A DNA stretch of 64,000 nucleotides from Phytoactinopolyspora mesophila. GTDB lineage: Bacteria; Actinomycetota; Actinomycetes; Jiangellales; Jiangellaceae. Made by a program: the position numbers and the translations under genes. How positions within the stretch are numbered: position 1 is the stretch's first letter; the number at the start of each line of letters is the position of its first letter. Positions 43,866-53,970 of the stretch are shown here, one piece after another. Location of the stretch: the NCBI RefSeq assembly GCF_010122465.1, contig NZ_WLZY01000002.1:678371-742370 (forward strand). Direction: 5' to 3'. Under the pieces are notes generated by a model. That model saw only the letters and a program-made list of their open reading frames with translations. It was not told the DNA's origin and made no database searches.

Positions 43866-44044
43866 GACACGTACGGTAACCGTAGACCTCCTCGGAGATC
43901 GCCAGCGCGTAACCGCTAAGGTGGGCGACGACAACAGAAGCTTGCCTTGGGCGTTCCATGCCGGTTGCCGGATGGGCGCTCGTATCAAGGTGAGTGCCAT
44001 GCATGGAAGGGCGCCTCGTGGGTCACGATGAAAGAGTTCGCCCG

Positions 44045-44860
44045 GTGCGTCGCAGGGTCAAGGCTGCGGCCGCCGCGGTTGCCTCGGTATTGGCACTGAG
44101 TGGCTGTGCCGCGGACGCTTCCGGTCAGTGGCAGCGCATGGGGCTGCCCGAGGGCGCCACTGAGGAAGCGCCGCTGATCGGGGACCTCTGGGTTGGGTCC
44201 TGGGTCGCCGCGCTGGTGATAGGTGTGCTGGTGTGGGGGCTGATCCTCTGGGCCGCGATCGCGTATCGCAAGCGCAACGACGAGATGCCCGCCCAGACGC
44301 GATTCAACATCCCGATCGAGTTCTTGTACACGGTGACGCCGTTGATCGTCATCGGTGTGCTCTTCTACTTCACCATGCAGCACCAGGACGAGATCCTCGC
44401 CGAACCCGAGTCTCCGGACTTGACGGTGGAGGTCATCGGGCAGCAGTGGTCCTGGACGTTCAACTACGTCGACGAAGATGTCTACGACATCGGGACCACC
44501 ACGGAGATCCCCACTCTCTACTTGCCGGTCGATGAGACGGTCCGCTTCGAGCTGAACTCGCCGGATGTCATCCACTCATTCTGGGTGCCGCAGTTCTACA
44601 TGAAGATGGACGTCGTTCCAGGGCGCACCAACAGCTTCCACGTCACACCGAACCAATTGGGCACCTTCGCGGGTAAGTGCGCTGAGTTCTGTGGCGCGTA
44701 CCACTCGCGGATGCTGTTCAACGTCGAGGTCGTCCCGGCCGAGGAGTATGCCGCTCAGATGGATAACCTGCGCGAGGCCGGTCAGACCGGACAGATAGAT
44801 GCGCCGCTGCGAGGCGCGTACTCGGAGAGGCCGCTCAACGAGGCCGGGAGTGAAGAGTGA
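44045..44860 (+). CDS. ctaC: Cytochrome c oxidase subunit II
   Basis: CuA-bearing subunit of the aa3 oxidase. A lipoprotein signal (VLALSGC) is followed by two membrane helices (about residues 45-70 and 95-112), then the outward cupredoxin domain with [14 protein letters not shown] and the CuA site [16 protein letters not shown] at 44045 ([12 protein letters not shown]) was chosen; earlier in-frame starts as far as 43994 are possible. It overlaps ctaD by four bases. The oxidase takes electrons directly from QcrC in the actinobacterial supercomplex. Confidence 0.94.
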   Translation: MRRRVKAAAAAVASVLALSGCAADASGQWQRMGLPEGATEEAPLIGDLWVGSWVAALVIGVLVWGLILWAAIAYRKRNDEMPAQTRFNIPIEFLYTVTPLIVIGVLFYFTMQHQDEILAEPESPDLTVEVIGQQWSWTFNYVDEDVYDIGTTTEIPTLYLPVDETVRFELNSPDVIHSFWVPQFYMKMDVVPGRTNSFHVTPNQLGTFAGKCAEFCGAYHSRMLFNVEVVPAEEYAAQMDNLREAGQTGQIDAPLRGAYSERPLNEAGSEE

Positions 44861-46662
44861 CCACATACGTCGAGCCCACTACCGAGGGCGCGCCTCAGCC
44901 GCGGCAGTCGGCGCACCGCAAGGGCAACGTCGTCGTCCGGTGGCTTACGTCCACCGACCACAAGGTGATCGGGTACATGTACCTGATGGCGTCGTTCGGG
45001 TTCTTCCTGATCGGCGGCGTGCTCGCCCTGCTGATGCGCTTGGAGCTGTTCTCGCCCGGCACGCAGGTGATGAGTGACAGCTTCTTCAACCAGCTGTTCA
45101 CCATGCACGGCACCATCATGCTGCTGCTGTTCGCCACCCCTTTGTTCATCGGCTTCGGCAACATCATGGTGCCGCTGCAGATCGGCGCACCGGATGTCGC
45201 CTTTCCCCGACTGAATATGTTCAGCTTCTATCTGTTCGTGTTCGGCGGGCTGATCGTGGTGGCCGGCTTCCTGACGCCGGGTGGTGCAGCCGACTTCGGC
45301 TGGTTCGCCTACACCCCGCTGTCCAACTCGCTTTACAGTCCGTCCGCGGGTGGCGACCTCTGGGTAGCGGGTCTGGCGATGAGCGGTTTCGGCACCATCT
45401 TTGGTGGCGTCAACTTCATCACCACCATCGTGTGTATGCGCGCGCCCGGCATGACGATGTTCCGGATGCCGATCTTCACCTGGAATATCCTGGTGACCAG
45501 CATCCTTGTGATCATCGCCTTCCCGCTGCTGGCGGCCGCGCTGTTCGCCCTGTTCGCCGACCGTAACTTCGGCGCGAACATCTTCGACCCATCGGCCGGT
45601 GGTGCGATCCTCTGGCAGCACCTCTTCTGGTTCTTCGGTCATCCAGAGGTCTATATCATCGCGCTGCCGTTCTTCGGCATCATCACCGAGATCATCCCGG
45701 TGTTCAGCCGAAAACCGATCTTCGGTTACAAGGGACTGGTGCTGGCCACACTGTCGATCGCGGCGCTGTCCGTCACTGTGTGGGCTCACCACATGTACGT
45801 GACAGGTGCGGTGAACTTGCCCTTCTTCGCCGCTATGACCATGTTGATCGCGGTGCCCACCGGTCTGAAGTTCTTCGCGTGGATCGGCACTATGTGGCGA
45901 GGCTCGGTGACCTTCGAAACGCCGATGCTCTTCTCACTCGGCTTCCTGGTGACCTTCCTGCTCGGTGGCCTGACCGGCGTCATTCTGGCCTCACCGCCCC
46001 TCGACTTCCATGTGTCCGACTCGTACTTCGTCGTGGCGCACTTCCACTATGTGGTCTTCGGCACGGTCGTGTTCGCGATGTTCGCCGGCTTCTACTTCTG
46101 GTGGCCGAAATGGACCGGCCGTATGCTCGACGAGCGTCTGGGCAAGATCCATTTCTGGACGCTGTTCATCGGTTTCCACACCACGTTCCTGGTGCAGCAC
46201 TGGCTGGGTGTGGACGGCATGCCCCGGCGCTACGCCGACTATCTACCCGAAGACGGCTTCACGGGACTCAACCAGATATCGACTGTGGGGGCGTTCTTGC
46301 TCGGAGTCTCCACGCTGCCGTTCCTCTGGAACGTGTGGAAGTCTCGCTTGTCACCCAAGGTGGCCGTCGACGACCCCTGGGGCTGGGGGCAGTCTCTCGA
46401 GTGGGCGACCTCGTCGCCACCGCCGAGGCACAACTTCACTTCGCTACCGCGAATCCGCAGTGAGCGTCCAGCCTTCGACTTGAAGTACCCCGAAGCCGCC
46501 TCTGAGTCGCAGCTGAAACCGGCGTCCAGTGGGGTGATGACCGAGGTATTCGGTCCGCCTGACGTTCAGTTGGCCGGTGAGATGGGCACTCCGGACGAGC
46601 CGGTCCAATCGCCCGAGGATGATCAGCGCGACGAGAACGAAAAGCGGGAGGGCGAGCAGTGA
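44857..46662 (+). CDS. ctaD: Cytochrome c oxidase subunit I
   Basis: Catalytic subunit with heme a, heme a3 and CuB; 601 residues and twelve or more helices. Key regions: the heme a ligand in [12 protein letters not shown], the CuB and Tyr cross-link site [17 protein letters not shown], the CuB pair AHHMYVTG, and [21 protein letters not shown] read in parts, with the a3 and a ligands. The C-terminal 60 residues are hydrophilic. The GTG start overlaps the ctaC stop (GTGA) and its end overlaps ctaF. Confidence 0.96.
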   Translation: MTTYVEPTTEGAPQPRQSAHRKGNVVVRWLTSTDHKVIGYMYLMASFGFFLIGGVLALLMRLELFSPGTQVMSDSFFNQLFTMHGTIMLLLFATPLFIGFGNIMVPLQIGAPDVAFPRLNMFSFYLFVFGGLIVVAGFLTPGGAADFGWFAYTPLSNSLYSPSAGGDLWVAGLAMSGFGTIFGGVNFITTIVCMRAPGMTMFRMPIFTWNILVTSILVIIAFPLLAAALFALFADRNFGANIFDPSAGGAILWQHLFWFFGHPEVYIIALPFFGIITEIIPVFSRKPIFGYKGLVLATLSIAALSVTVWAHHMYVTGAVNLPFFAAMTMLIAVPTGLKFFAWIGTMWRGSVTFETPMLFSLGFLVTFLLGGLTGVILASPPLDFHVSDSYFVVAHFHYVVFGTVVFAMFAGFYFWWPKWTGRMLDERLGKIHFWTLFIGFHTTFLVQHWLGVDGMPRRYADYLPEDGFTGLNQISTVGAFLLGVSTLPFLWNVWKSRLSPKVAVDDPWGWGQSLEWATSSPPPRHNFTSLPRIRSERPAFDLKYPEAASESQLKPASSGVMTEVFGPPDVQLAGEMGTPDEPVQSPEDDQRDENEKREGEQ

Positions 46663-47054
46663 AAATCGAGGCGCTGATCTTCGTTATTGTCGCCATCTTC
46701 CTGGCGGTCGTCACACCGATCTATTGGCTGCTGTCCAACGATCCCACGGGAACGACGGCGTTGACGCTGACGTTCGGCCTTGGTGCGATGATCGCCTTCT
46801 ACTTCATGCTGTTGGCGCGCAGAATGGGGCCGCGGCCAGAAGACCGTCATGACGGTGAGATCGAGGAGCTGGCCGGCGAGTACGGATTCTTCAGTCCGCA
46901 CTCGTGGTGGCCGCTGATGGGTGGCGCGGCGGCCACGGTCGTGTTTGTCGGGCTGGTGTTTGCCTGGTTCATCTTCATCATCGGAGCGGCGTTGGCTGCT
47001 ATCGCGGTGATCGGCTGGGTCTTCGAGTACTACCGGGGCGAGCACGCTCACTAG
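46659..47054 (+). CDS. ctaF: Cytochrome c oxidase subunit IV (actinobacterial)
   Basis: A 131-residue four-helix membrane protein: [41 protein letters not shown], and a C-terminal pair with [41 protein letters not shown] is the conserved loop of this actinobacterial family when read in parts. It starts four bases before the ctaD stop codon, completing ctaC-ctaD-ctaF. Confidence 0.94.
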   Translation: MKIEALIFVIVAIFLAVVTPIYWLLSNDPTGTTALTLTFGLGAMIAFYFMLLARRMGPRPEDRHDGEIEELAGEYGFFSPHSWWPLMGGAAATVVFVGLVFAWFIFIIGAALAAIAVIGWVFEYYRGEHAH

Positions 47055-47118
47055 AACCGCAGGGCGGGCTCGGACGAGCTGGCCCCAGGTTTTGTAGTTC
47101 GCCGGGTTGTTCCCTCTC

Positions 47119-47161
47119 ACCTCGCGCGGGACATGCAGGTCCCGTGCGAGGTGCTTTTTCT
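47119..47161 (+). terminator. Intrinsic terminator after ctaF
   Basis: CACCTCGCGCGGGAC (47119-47133) pairs with 47140-47154 with one mismatch around a six-base loop, followed by CTTTTTC. This is a textbook intrinsic terminator, in contrast to the long T-less hairpins elsewhere in the window. Confidence 0.9.
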
Positions 47162-47213
47162 AGCACTCCTCAGGTCGGTTCGCGGGAGCGCCGATTGGTT
47201 AGCCTCGGGAAGT

Positions 47214-47687
47214 ATGAAGCCGCGAAGCTACCAGTTCGGGTCTGTGTGGGTCGTTGCCGTCCCGCTGAGTCGGTGTTGGGATTTCCTCACGTCGCCTGGC
47301 CAACGGTGGTTCGACTGGTGGCCGCGGCTGCGGGAGATCGAGATACAACGCACGAGTCGCCTGGTTGGCAGCCGCGCTGTGTGTACGTGGAAGAGCCCAC
47401 TCGGCTACCGGCTGCGGACCTCGTTGCTCGTCACCGAAGTAGTGGAAGGCACGCGAGTTCGGATGGCGGCCGGCGGCGACCTGACCGGACTAGCCGAAGT
47501 CGCACTTTCGGAGCTGCCCGGCGGCGGCACCCGGATCGACGTGACGTGGTGGGTGCATACGACGCGTACCTGGATGAATCTCCTCGCACCCGCGCTACGG
47601 CCTCTGTTCCTCTTGGGTCACCGGGCGGTGATGCGCGGTGGCGAGCGAGGGCTGCGACAGGCTCTGGCGGCCGAATCACCCGGTTGA
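47214..47687 (+). CDS. SRPBCC family (START/polyketide-cyclase-like) protein
   Basis: A 157-residue protein of the SRPBCC fold: FGSVWVVAVPLSRCWDFLTSPGQRWFDWWP is the usual N-terminal strand and helix when read in parts, then YRLRTSLLVTEVVEGTRVRM and TRIDVTWWVHTT, and a C-terminal helix. These proteins bind hydrophobic ligands; no ligand is known here. ATG at 47214 is preceded by TAGCCT eight bases upstream and no strong ribosome binding site, so it may be leaderless. Confidence 0.82.
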   Translation: MKPRSYQFGSVWVVAVPLSRCWDFLTSPGQRWFDWWPRLREIEIQRTSRLVGSRAVCTWKSPLGYRLRTSLLVTEVVEGTRVRMAAGGDLTGLAEVALSELPGGGTRIDVTWWVHTTRTWMNLLAPALRPLFLLGHRAVMRGGERGLRQALAAESPG

Positions 47688-47817
47688 GATCCCGCCCGGG
47701 CTCAAAGATAGCCCCATAGCGAGGCACGGGGGAGCGGAAGCCGACCGTGTGCGCCCTGGCTCTGGAATGGTCGCGGTAAGCCGCCCCGGGGCCCGTCCGG
47801 CCGTCCCCGGAAAAGCC

Positions 47818-47856
47818 GAGAGGCCGTGACCCCTTTTTAACAGGGCACGGCCTCTC
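47818..47856. terminator. Bidirectional terminator between SRPBCC gene and qcrB
   Basis: GAGAGGCCGTG (47818-47828) pairs perfectly with 47846-47856; the loop contains a T5 run. It is 15 bases before the qcrB stop codon and serves both convergent units. Confidence 0.8.
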
Positions 47857-47870
47857 GAGCTTCTCAGGGC

Positions 47871-49565
47871 TTATTGCTGTCCGGAGATGATGTTCTCCGA
47901 GGCTTCGTCGTCAGCCATCTCGAGTTCGCCATGTGCGTGGTGGCTGTGCTCGAGCTCCTCGGCCGTCGGCTTCGGAATGACATCGCCGAAGTAGAACCGG
48001 GAGATCTGCGCCCGTCGACGCTCCTTCTTGTAATCCGGGTTCGGAATACCCTGTGCATCCGTGGCCGGACCGGGTTCGTAGACAACGTCGCGCTCGTGGG
48101 CGGTCAGCGTGAAGGCGGTGGCTTGATCGAGCGGGACGTGCCGCTCGGTGAACTCACCGTCCGGGCTGACCATGATGATGCCCGACTCACGTCCGTGCAG
48201 CACCTTCTCCCTGTCTCGACGTTGCAGGCCGAGGCAGATCCGTTTGGTGATCCAGAACGCTATGGGCGGCATGACAATCACGCTGACCTGCAAGAATCTC
48301 GACACCCAGTTGACCGGGATATTCAACGTCGTGGCGAAGAAGTCGTTTCCGCCAGCGATCCACAGAAGGATGTAGAAGACGATGAACGCGACGCCGAGCG
48401 AGGTGCGAACCGGAACGTTGCGCGGCCGGTCGAGAGTGTGGTGCTCGCGGTTGTCACCGGTGATCTTCCGCTCGATCCATGGATACAGTGCGAAGGCCGT
48501 CAGGATAACGCCGGGCAGGATGATCGCGGGTAGTAGAACGCTGGGTGCGAAGTAGTACCCGAAGATCCCTATCTCCCAGGGCGGCATCAGCCGCAATCCA
48601 CCGTCGAGGAACCCGATATACCAGTCTGGCTGGACACCCGCCGTGACCTGCGATGGATCGTATGGACCGTAGAACCACAATGGGTTGATCTGGATCGTCG
48701 CCGACATCAAGAAGATGAAGCCGAAGACGATGAACATGAACCCGCCGGCCTTGGTCATGTAGATCGGGAAGAACGGGTAACCGACGACGTTCTTGTTGCT
48801 CTTGCCAGGACCGGCCCACTGGGTGTGCTTCTGGAACCAGATCAACAGCAAATGCAGAGTGACCAAGGCGACGATCAGACCGGGTACCAGCAAGATGTGG
48901 ATCGCGTAGAACCGGGAGATGATGTCTTCGCCCGGATACTCCCCGCCGAAGAGGAAGTATGAAAGATAGGTCCCGATCACCGGCATGGCTAGTACGCCAC
49001 CCTCGATGATCCGGAGCCCGGTGCCGGAGAGCAGGTCGTCCGGGAGCGAGTAGCCGGTGAAGCCGTTGAGCGCCCCCAGCACCAGAAGTGTGAGGCCGAC
49101 CAGCCAGTTGATCTCGCGCGGCTTGCGGAACGCGCCGGTGAAGAACACCCGGAGCATATGGACCGACATGGCGGCGACGAATACGAGGGTGCCCCAGTGG
49201 TGCACCTGACGCATCAGCAGACCACCACGGACCTCGAACGAGATCTCGAGGGTCGAGGCGTACGCTTCGGACATGCCGATGCCGCGCATCGGCACGTAGG
49301 CGCCCTCATAGGTGATGTGCGCCATCGAGGGCTTGAACCACAAGGTGAGGAAAACACCGGACAGAAGCACCAGGATCAAGCTGAACAGGGCGATCTCGCC
49401 GAGCAGGAACGACCAATGGTCGGGGAAGACCTTGCGTAGGTTCCGCTTCAGCCAGTTATTCGACCTGACCCGATCATCGACGAATCCGACGACCTTGCCA
49501 GCGCCTTTGACCACTGCGTTGTTGCTGGTGCTCACGTCCGCGGGCGTGCTGGTGGTGGTGCTCAT
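47871..49565 (-). CDS. qcrB: Cytochrome bc1 complex cytochrome b subunit
   Basis: A 564-residue membrane protein carrying two b hemes and the quinol sites. The heme ligands lie in VHHWGTLVFVAAMSVHMLRV and AIHILLVPGLIVALVTLHLLLI, and the Qo-site PEWY-like motif appears as PDWYIGFLDGG. GYSLPDDLLSGTGLR is conserved. The C-terminal tail of about 100 residues is long and charged, as in other actinobacteria. The ATG overlaps the qcrA stop codon (ATGA). It is the last gene of ctaE-qcrC-qcrA-qcrB. Confidence 0.96.
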   Translation of the reverse strand: MSTTTSTPADVSTSNNAVVKGAGKVVGFVDDRVRSNNWLKRNLRKVFPDHWSFLLGEIALFSLILVLLSGVFLTLWFKPSMAHITYEGAYVPMRGIGMSEAYASTLEISFEVRGGLLMRQVHHWGTLVFVAAMSVHMLRVFFTGAFRKPREINWLVGLTLLVLGALNGFTGYSLPDDLLSGTGLRIIEGGVLAMPVIGTYLSYFLFGGEYPGEDIISRFYAIHILLVPGLIVALVTLHLLLIWFQKHTQWAGPGKSNKNVVGYPFFPIYMTKAGGFMFIVFGFIFLMSATIQINPLWFYGPYDPSQVTAGVQPDWYIGFLDGGLRLMPPWEIGIFGYYFAPSVLLPAIILPGVILTAFALYPWIERKITGDNREHHTLDRPRNVPVRTSLGVAFIVFYILLWIAGGNDFFATTLNIPVNWVSRFLQVSVIVMPPIAFWITKRICLGLQRRDREKVLHGRESGIIMVSPDGEFTERHVPLDQATAFTLTAHERDVVYEPGPATDAQGIPNPDYKKERRRAQISRFYFGDVIPKPTAEELEHSHHAHGELEMADDEASENIISGQQ

Positions 49566-50641
49566 GATCTACCGCGCTCCCAGTATGTCGGCCCGACCGG
49601 CTCCGTGAAGTCGCTCTGCGCGACCAAAAATCCTTCGTCGTCGACCGCGATCGGCAGCTGAGGTAGCGGCCGGGTAGCCGGGCCGAAGATGACCTTGCCG
49701 TTGTCGGCGAGGTCGAAGGTCGACTGGTGACAGGGACAGAGCATGTGATGGGTGGTCCGCTCGTACAAGCTGATGGGACAGCCTGTGTGAGTACAGATCT
49801 TGGAGTAGGCGATGATGCCGTCGACGTGCCAGTTGTCGCGGCCCTCCGCGGGGGACAGCTCGTCCGGCAGCATCCTGATCAGCATGACCGGGGACTTGGC
49901 GCGCTCGTTGATACGTGCGGGGCCGTGGTCCGGCAGATCCTGATAGGTGGCGGGCATGACGTTGACCAGTTGGCCCAGCTCGAGCTCGGAAGCGCGGATC
50001 GGCTGGAAGGTGACGTCGGTCAGCAGCCTGACGCCTTCGGCCCAGACGGTGTTCTCCTTGGTGTCACCGGGCAACGGGCCGAGGTCGCGAAGTAGCACGA
50101 TGGCCGGCAACGGCAGCAGGGCCAGCGCGCCGAGCAGCGAGTTCCGGATCATCTTGCGCCGGCCGAAGCCGGTCTCCTCGGTGCCGAGGTTGAAGTCGGC
50201 GAGCGAGTCGTTTCTGGCTTCCACCGGGCTGTGGAGCGGCTTGCGCTTCTCCGCGAACTCCGGGCTGGTCATGAGTGCACGCGACCACTGCACGGCGCCC
50301 ACGCCGATGAGCAGCAGTGCCAGCCCGAGGGTCATTCCGAGGGCGAAGTTGCTGACCTGGACGTCGCCGACATTGCTGACGCCTTCGGGCGTCTCGATCT
50401 CGAAAGCCACATAGGCGACGATCGAGGCGATGATGAGCACCGAGGCGAGACCGAACATACCGGCAACCTGCCGTTCGGCCCGCCGCTGAGCTTTGGCGTC
50501 GACGTCGGTCAGCCGTGGTCCGGGGTCATGCATGCCCGGATCCGGAATGGGATCACCCGCTGGTGCGTGATGCTCCACCTCACCGGATTGCTCGGGGTGG
50601 TCGACCGGGTAACTCATGTCCTCACTCTTCGATGTAGTCAT
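49562..50641 (-). CDS. qcrA: Rieske iron-sulfur subunit of cytochrome bc1
   Basis: A 359-residue subunit with three membrane helices, the actinobacterial type (helices near 70-95, 105-125 and a third after GRRKMIRNSLLGALALLPLP). The [2Fe-2S] ligands are in CTHTGCPISLY and CPCHQSTFDL. ATG at 50641 has AGGAGG eight bases upstream and overlaps the qcrC stop codon. The cluster passes electrons from quinol to QcrC. Confidence 0.95.
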   Translation of the reverse strand: MTTSKSEDMSYPVDHPEQSGEVEHHAPAGDPIPDPGMHDPGPRLTDVDAKAQRRAERQVAGMFGLASVLIIASIVAYVAFEIETPEGVSNVGDVQVSNFALGMTLGLALLLIGVGAVQWSRALMTSPEFAEKRKPLHSPVEARNDSLADFNLGTEETGFGRRKMIRNSLLGALALLPLPAIVLLRDLGPLPGDTKENTVWAEGVRLLTDVTFQPIRASELELGQLVNVMPATYQDLPDHGPARINERAKSPVMLIRMLPDELSPAEGRDNWHVDGIIAYSKICTHTGCPISLYERTTHHMLCPCHQSTFDLADNGKVIFGPATRPLPQLPIAVDDEGFLVAQSDFTEPVGPTYWERGRS

Positions 50642-51525
50642 GACGACGACCTCCTGGCTGCCGCCGACCTGGTAACGATCCAGGCAGCGAAGCCGATGAG
50701 TCCGGCGAGACCGACGAGCCAGGCCCAGAGGCCTTCGGAGACCGGACCGACCCGGCCGATGCCGAGACCGCCGGGGTTGGGCTCGTTCTCGACCGAGTGC
50801 AGGAAGGCGATGATGTCGCGCTTGTCCTCGGGCACGAGAAGCTCGTCGTTGAACACCGGCATCGCTTGGGGGCCAGTAAGCATGGCCTCGTAGACGTGCT
50901 TGGGGTCGACGCCGGTCAGCATGGGCGCCTCCTGGCCGTACGTGAGCGCACCGCCCTGCCCGGAGGTGTTGTGGCACTGGGCGCAGTTGGTGCGGAAGAG
51001 CAGGCCACCGCGGGCGATGTCCACTCCATCGGCCTCAGGGTCGATGATGTCGCCCTCGGGAATCTCCGGGCCCGGAGCCAGCGAGGCGACGAATTCGGCC
51101 ATGGCCGCGATCTGCTCGTCGCTGTAGGCCACCTCTTTGGCGGGCGCTTGCGCGGCCGGGGCCGCCATGGGCATCCGGCCGGTGCCGACCTGGAAGTCGA
51201 CCGCTGCGGCACCGACTCCGATCAGAGACGGCCCCAGCACCGTGCCGTCTTCGCGGATCTGGCCTTCGCCGCCGAGGCCGTGGCATGACGCGCAGCCGAT
51301 GGCGAACAGCTGGCGGCCTTCCTCAATCTGCGTGGACTGGGCCGTGGCGTTGGAGGGAGCGCTGGTGGTCGGTGAGAGAGCAGCGTAGGCCGTGCCGCAA
51401 GTGAGGAGTACGACGAGCAGGACCGCCACCGCCGCCAGAGGGTGGCGGCGGCGTGTCGACAGCGTCCGGCCGAACCACCCGCCGGCGCGGCGGCCCGAAG
51501 AAGATCGAGACACGTTTCTCCTCAT
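50638..51525 (-). CDS. qcrC: Diheme cytochrome c subunit of bc1 complex
   Basis: A 295-residue membrane-anchored cytochrome with two heme-binding motifs, CASCH (GCASCHGLG) and CAQCH (NCAQCHNTSG). This replaces a soluble cytochrome c and is the wire between bc1 and the aa3 oxidase in actinobacteria. An N-terminal anchor (LAAVAVLLVVLLTCGTAYAA) and a C-terminal helix (WAWLVGLAGLIGFAAWIV) flank the hemes. The ATG at 51525 overlaps the ctaE stop codon by one base (TGATG). Confidence 0.96.
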   Translation of the reverse strand: MRRNVSRSSSGRRAGGWFGRTLSTRRRHPLAAVAVLLVVLLTCGTAYAALSPTTSAPSNATAQSTQIEEGRQLFAIGCASCHGLGGEGQIREDGTVLGPSLIGVGAAAVDFQVGTGRMPMAAPAAQAPAKEVAYSDEQIAAMAEFVASLAPGPEIPEGDIIDPEADGVDIARGGLLFRTNCAQCHNTSGQGGALTYGQEAPMLTGVDPKHVYEAMLTGPQAMPVFNDELLVPEDKRDIIAFLHSVENEPNPGGLGIGRVGPVSEGLWAWLVGLAGLIGFAAWIVTRSAAARRSSS

Positions 51526-52163
51526 CACTGGATGACGTAAATGGTGAGGAACAGGGCGATCCAGACGACATCGACGAAGTGCCAGTAGTAGGAGACGACG
51601 ATGGCGCTGGTGGCCTGCTCGTGGGTGAACCGCCGGGTCATGTAGGTGCGTCCCATCACGAGGAGGAACGCGAGAAGGCCAAGAGTGACGTGCAGACCGT
51701 GGAAACCGGTGGCCAGATAGAAGATCGACCCGTAGGGATCGCTCGAGAGCGTCAGCCCCTTGTGGAGGACCAGCTCCGCGTACTCGTAAACCTGGCCGGC
51801 GATGAAGAAGGACCCCATCAGGAACGTGAGGACGAACCACTCACGCATGCCCCACTTGCCGACCTGGAGTACGCTGCCGGTCCGCCCGACCTGGCCACGT
51901 TCCGCGGCGAGCACGCCGAACTGGCACGTGACCGACGACAACACCAGGACGGTGGTGATGGTCAGCGCGAACGGCACGTCCAGTAGCTGAGCCTGTTCTT
52001 CCCACACACCCGGGGCATTTGACCGGAGCGTGAAGTACATCGCGAACAGAGCCGCGAAGAACATGAGCTCGCTGGACAGGAAGACGATGGTGCCGACCGA
52101 GGACAGATTTGGTCGCACCGGCGCCTGTGGATGGGCAGAGTCAGCTGCAGTCGTGGAAGCCAC
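51525..52163 (-). CDS. ctaE: Cytochrome c oxidase subunit III
   Basis: A 212-residue, five-helix subunit of the aa3 oxidase: [22 protein letters not shown] opens the membrane part when read in two pieces, [21 protein letters not shown] is the family signature, and [18 protein letters not shown] closes it. GTG at 52163 was chosen: CATAAT ends six bases before it and no Shine-Dalgarno sequence is present, so the mRNA is probably leaderless. It heads the ctaE-qcrCAB operon. Confidence 0.94.
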   Translation of the reverse strand: MASTTAADSAHPQAPVRPNLSSVGTIVFLSSELMFFAALFAMYFTLRSNAPGVWEEQAQLLDVPFALTITTVLVLSSVTCQFGVLAAERGQVGRTGSVLQVGKWGMREWFVLTFLMGSFFIAGQVYEYAELVLHKGLTLSSDPYGSIFYLATGFHGLHVTLGLLAFLLVMGRTYMTRRFTHEQATSAIVVSYYWHFVDVVWIALFLTIYVIQ

Positions 52164-52344
52164 GTGGCCATTATGTCGGTACCGCTTCGCGGATGTGACC
52201 CCGCCCCGCCGACACGCCGTCAAACAAGCCAGTACCATCGTGAATGACAAGATGGCCAGCGGTGACAGAGCAGACGCGAACGATCCTGCCTGCGGTGTTC
52301 GCCGAGGCCCGCCCGCTAGATCGAGTGCCAGCGAGGACTACCCG

Positions 52345-52761
52345 ATGACCAGCAACGAGCCGAAGATGACTGTACTCGTCTACAGCGACGACCGCGCCAC
52401 GCGCGACAAGGTCCGGCTTGCCATCGGGCGGCGGCCCGCAGCCGACCTTCCGTTGGTCGAACTCGTCGAGACGGCCACCCAAGCGGCCGTGATCGACGCT
52501 TTGGAGACCGGCGACATCGACGTCGCGGTGCTCGACGGCGAAGCGGTACCGATTGGCGGCATGGGTATCGCGCGGCAGGCGAAAGAGGAGATCTTCCAGG
52601 CGCCGCCCATCCTGCTCCTGATCGGCCGTCGTGATGACGCCTGGCTCGCCACCTGGTCCCGGGCCGAGGCAGTGGTGGCTCACCCACTGGACCCACTGGA
52701 GGTCGCCTCGGCGGTCGCGGACCTCATGCGCCGACGCGCGGAGCTGCGAGCCGCATCATGA
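52345..52761 (+). CDS. Response-regulator receiver-like protein
   Basis: A 138-residue single-domain protein resembling a CheY receiver: [20 protein letters not shown], then [20 protein letters not shown] with the Asp where phosphorylation would occur, and [40 protein letters not shown]. The acidic pocket is only partly kept (YSDD), so phosphorylation is uncertain. ATG at 52345 has GAGGA eight bases upstream. It overlaps trpD by four bases (ATGA), although no direct role in tryptophan synthesis is known. Confidence 0.75.
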   Translation: MTSNEPKMTVLVYSDDRATRDKVRLAIGRRPAADLPLVELVETATQAAVIDALETGDIDVAVLDGEAVPIGGMGIARQAKEEIFQAPPILLLIGRRDDAWLATWSRAEAVVAHPLDPLEVASAVADLMRRRAELRAAS

Positions 52762-53801
52762 GTGGGGCGCCGCAGACGTGGCCGGAGTTGTTGTCGTCGC
52801 TGCTTAACCGGCAGGATTTGCCCGCCGAAGCCACCACCTGGGCGATGAACGAGATCATGCGCGGCGAAGCGACGTCGGCGCAGATTGCCGGATTCGTGAT
52901 CGCGCTGCGGGCCAAGGGAGAGACGGTCGACGAGGTCGACGGCATGGTCGAGGCCATGTACGCCAATGCGACACCTTTCGGCACATCTGGCCAGCTCCGC
53001 CCGGCACTCGACATCGTCGGTACCGGCGGTGACCGCTCGCACACTGTGAACATCTCGACCATGGCGGCGATCGTGGCGGCCGGCGCGGGAACCAGGGTGG
53101 TCAAACACGGCAACCGCGCCGCGTCCTCGGCCTGCGGGGCGGCCGACGTACTGGAAGAGCTCGGTGTGCGGCTCGACCTTCCACCGGAACGGGTAGCCGA
53201 GATCGCCGACGAGGTCGGCATCACCTTCTGTTTCGCGGCGGCCTTCCATCCATCCATGCGGCACGCCGCCGTCCCTCGTCGCGAGCTCGGGGTACTCACC
53301 ACGTTCAACTTCCTGGGACCCCTGGCCAACCCCGCCCGGCCCAGTGCACAGGCCGTGGGCGTTGCTGATTCCCGTATGGCGGGGATCGTGGCTGGGGTGC
53401 TGGCCGGTAGGGGAGTGTCTGCCCTGGTATTTCGCGGCGACGACGGTCTGGATGAACTGACCACCACCACAACATCGCGGGTATGGGTCGTACGCCAGGG
53501 CGAAGTTGTCGAAGAACGTTTCGACCCGGCCGAGCTAGAGCTCGCTCCCGGCCGGCCCGAGGCCTTGCGCGGCGGCGATGCTGCCTACAACGCCGATGCC
53601 GTACGCAGACTCCTGGCTGGCGAGCAAGGCCCGGTCCGTGACGCTGTGCTGCTCAACGCTGCCGCCGGTCTGGCCGCGTTTTACGGCTCGGACGCGCCGC
53701 TTGTGGAGCGGCTGGCGGCCGGCCTGGAACAGGCACGCGCGGCCGTCGACTCCGGCGCTGCTGGCGCGGTGTTGGAGCGTTGGGTGACCGCCGCGCGTTG
53801 A
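52758..53801 (+). CDS. trpD: Anthranilate phosphoribosyltransferase
   Basis: Second enzyme of the tryptophan pathway; joins anthranilate to PRPP. The 347 residues show [19 protein letters not shown] (PRPP loop), [21 protein letters not shown] and the [16 protein letters not shown] stretch. The other trp genes are not near, which is also true of mycobacterial trpD next to the qcr genes. Translation is coupled to the receiver-like gene upstream. A hairpin element follows six bases after the stop codon. Confidence 0.95.
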   Translation: MSGAPQTWPELLSSLLNRQDLPAEATTWAMNEIMRGEATSAQIAGFVIALRAKGETVDEVDGMVEAMYANATPFGTSGQLRPALDIVGTGGDRSHTVNISTMAAIVAAGAGTRVVKHGNRAASSACGAADVLEELGVRLDLPPERVAEIADEVGITFCFAAAFHPSMRHAAVPRRELGVLTTFNFLGPLANPARPSAQAVGVADSRMAGIVAGVLAGRGVSALVFRGDDGLDELTTTTTSRVWVVRQGEVVEERFDPAELELAPGRPEALRGGDAAYNADAVRRLLAGEQGPVRDAVLLNAAAGLAAFYGSDAPLVERLAAGLEQARAAVDSGAAGAVLERWVTAAR

Positions 53802-53806
53802 GACTC

Positions 53807-53926
53807 GGGGCTCCGGCTCATGGAACCTCTCCTCGCCCAGCAGACTCGGTCCGAGAGTGGCTTCGCGATCGTCGTCCCTCGCTGATGCCCGCCACGCCAT
53901 GGAGAGGTTCCATCAGCCGGAGCCCC
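53807..53926. repeat. Convergent-boundary hairpin element, copy 4
   Basis: Opposite orientation to copies 1 and 2. Arms 53807-53832 (begins GGGGCTCCGGCTCATGG) and 53901-53926 pair over 26 bases with one mismatch. The core, read on the minus strand, has ATGGCGTGGCGGGCATCAGC and GACCGAGTCTGCTGGGC. The inner arm is GGAACCTCTCC, matched by GGAGAGGTTCC opposite. It lies between convergent trpD and the Lrp-type gene. Confidence 0.85.
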
Positions 53927-53970
53927 TCCTCGCCCCGCAGACGCGAGTAAATGGATGGCGCCGGAGCCAC

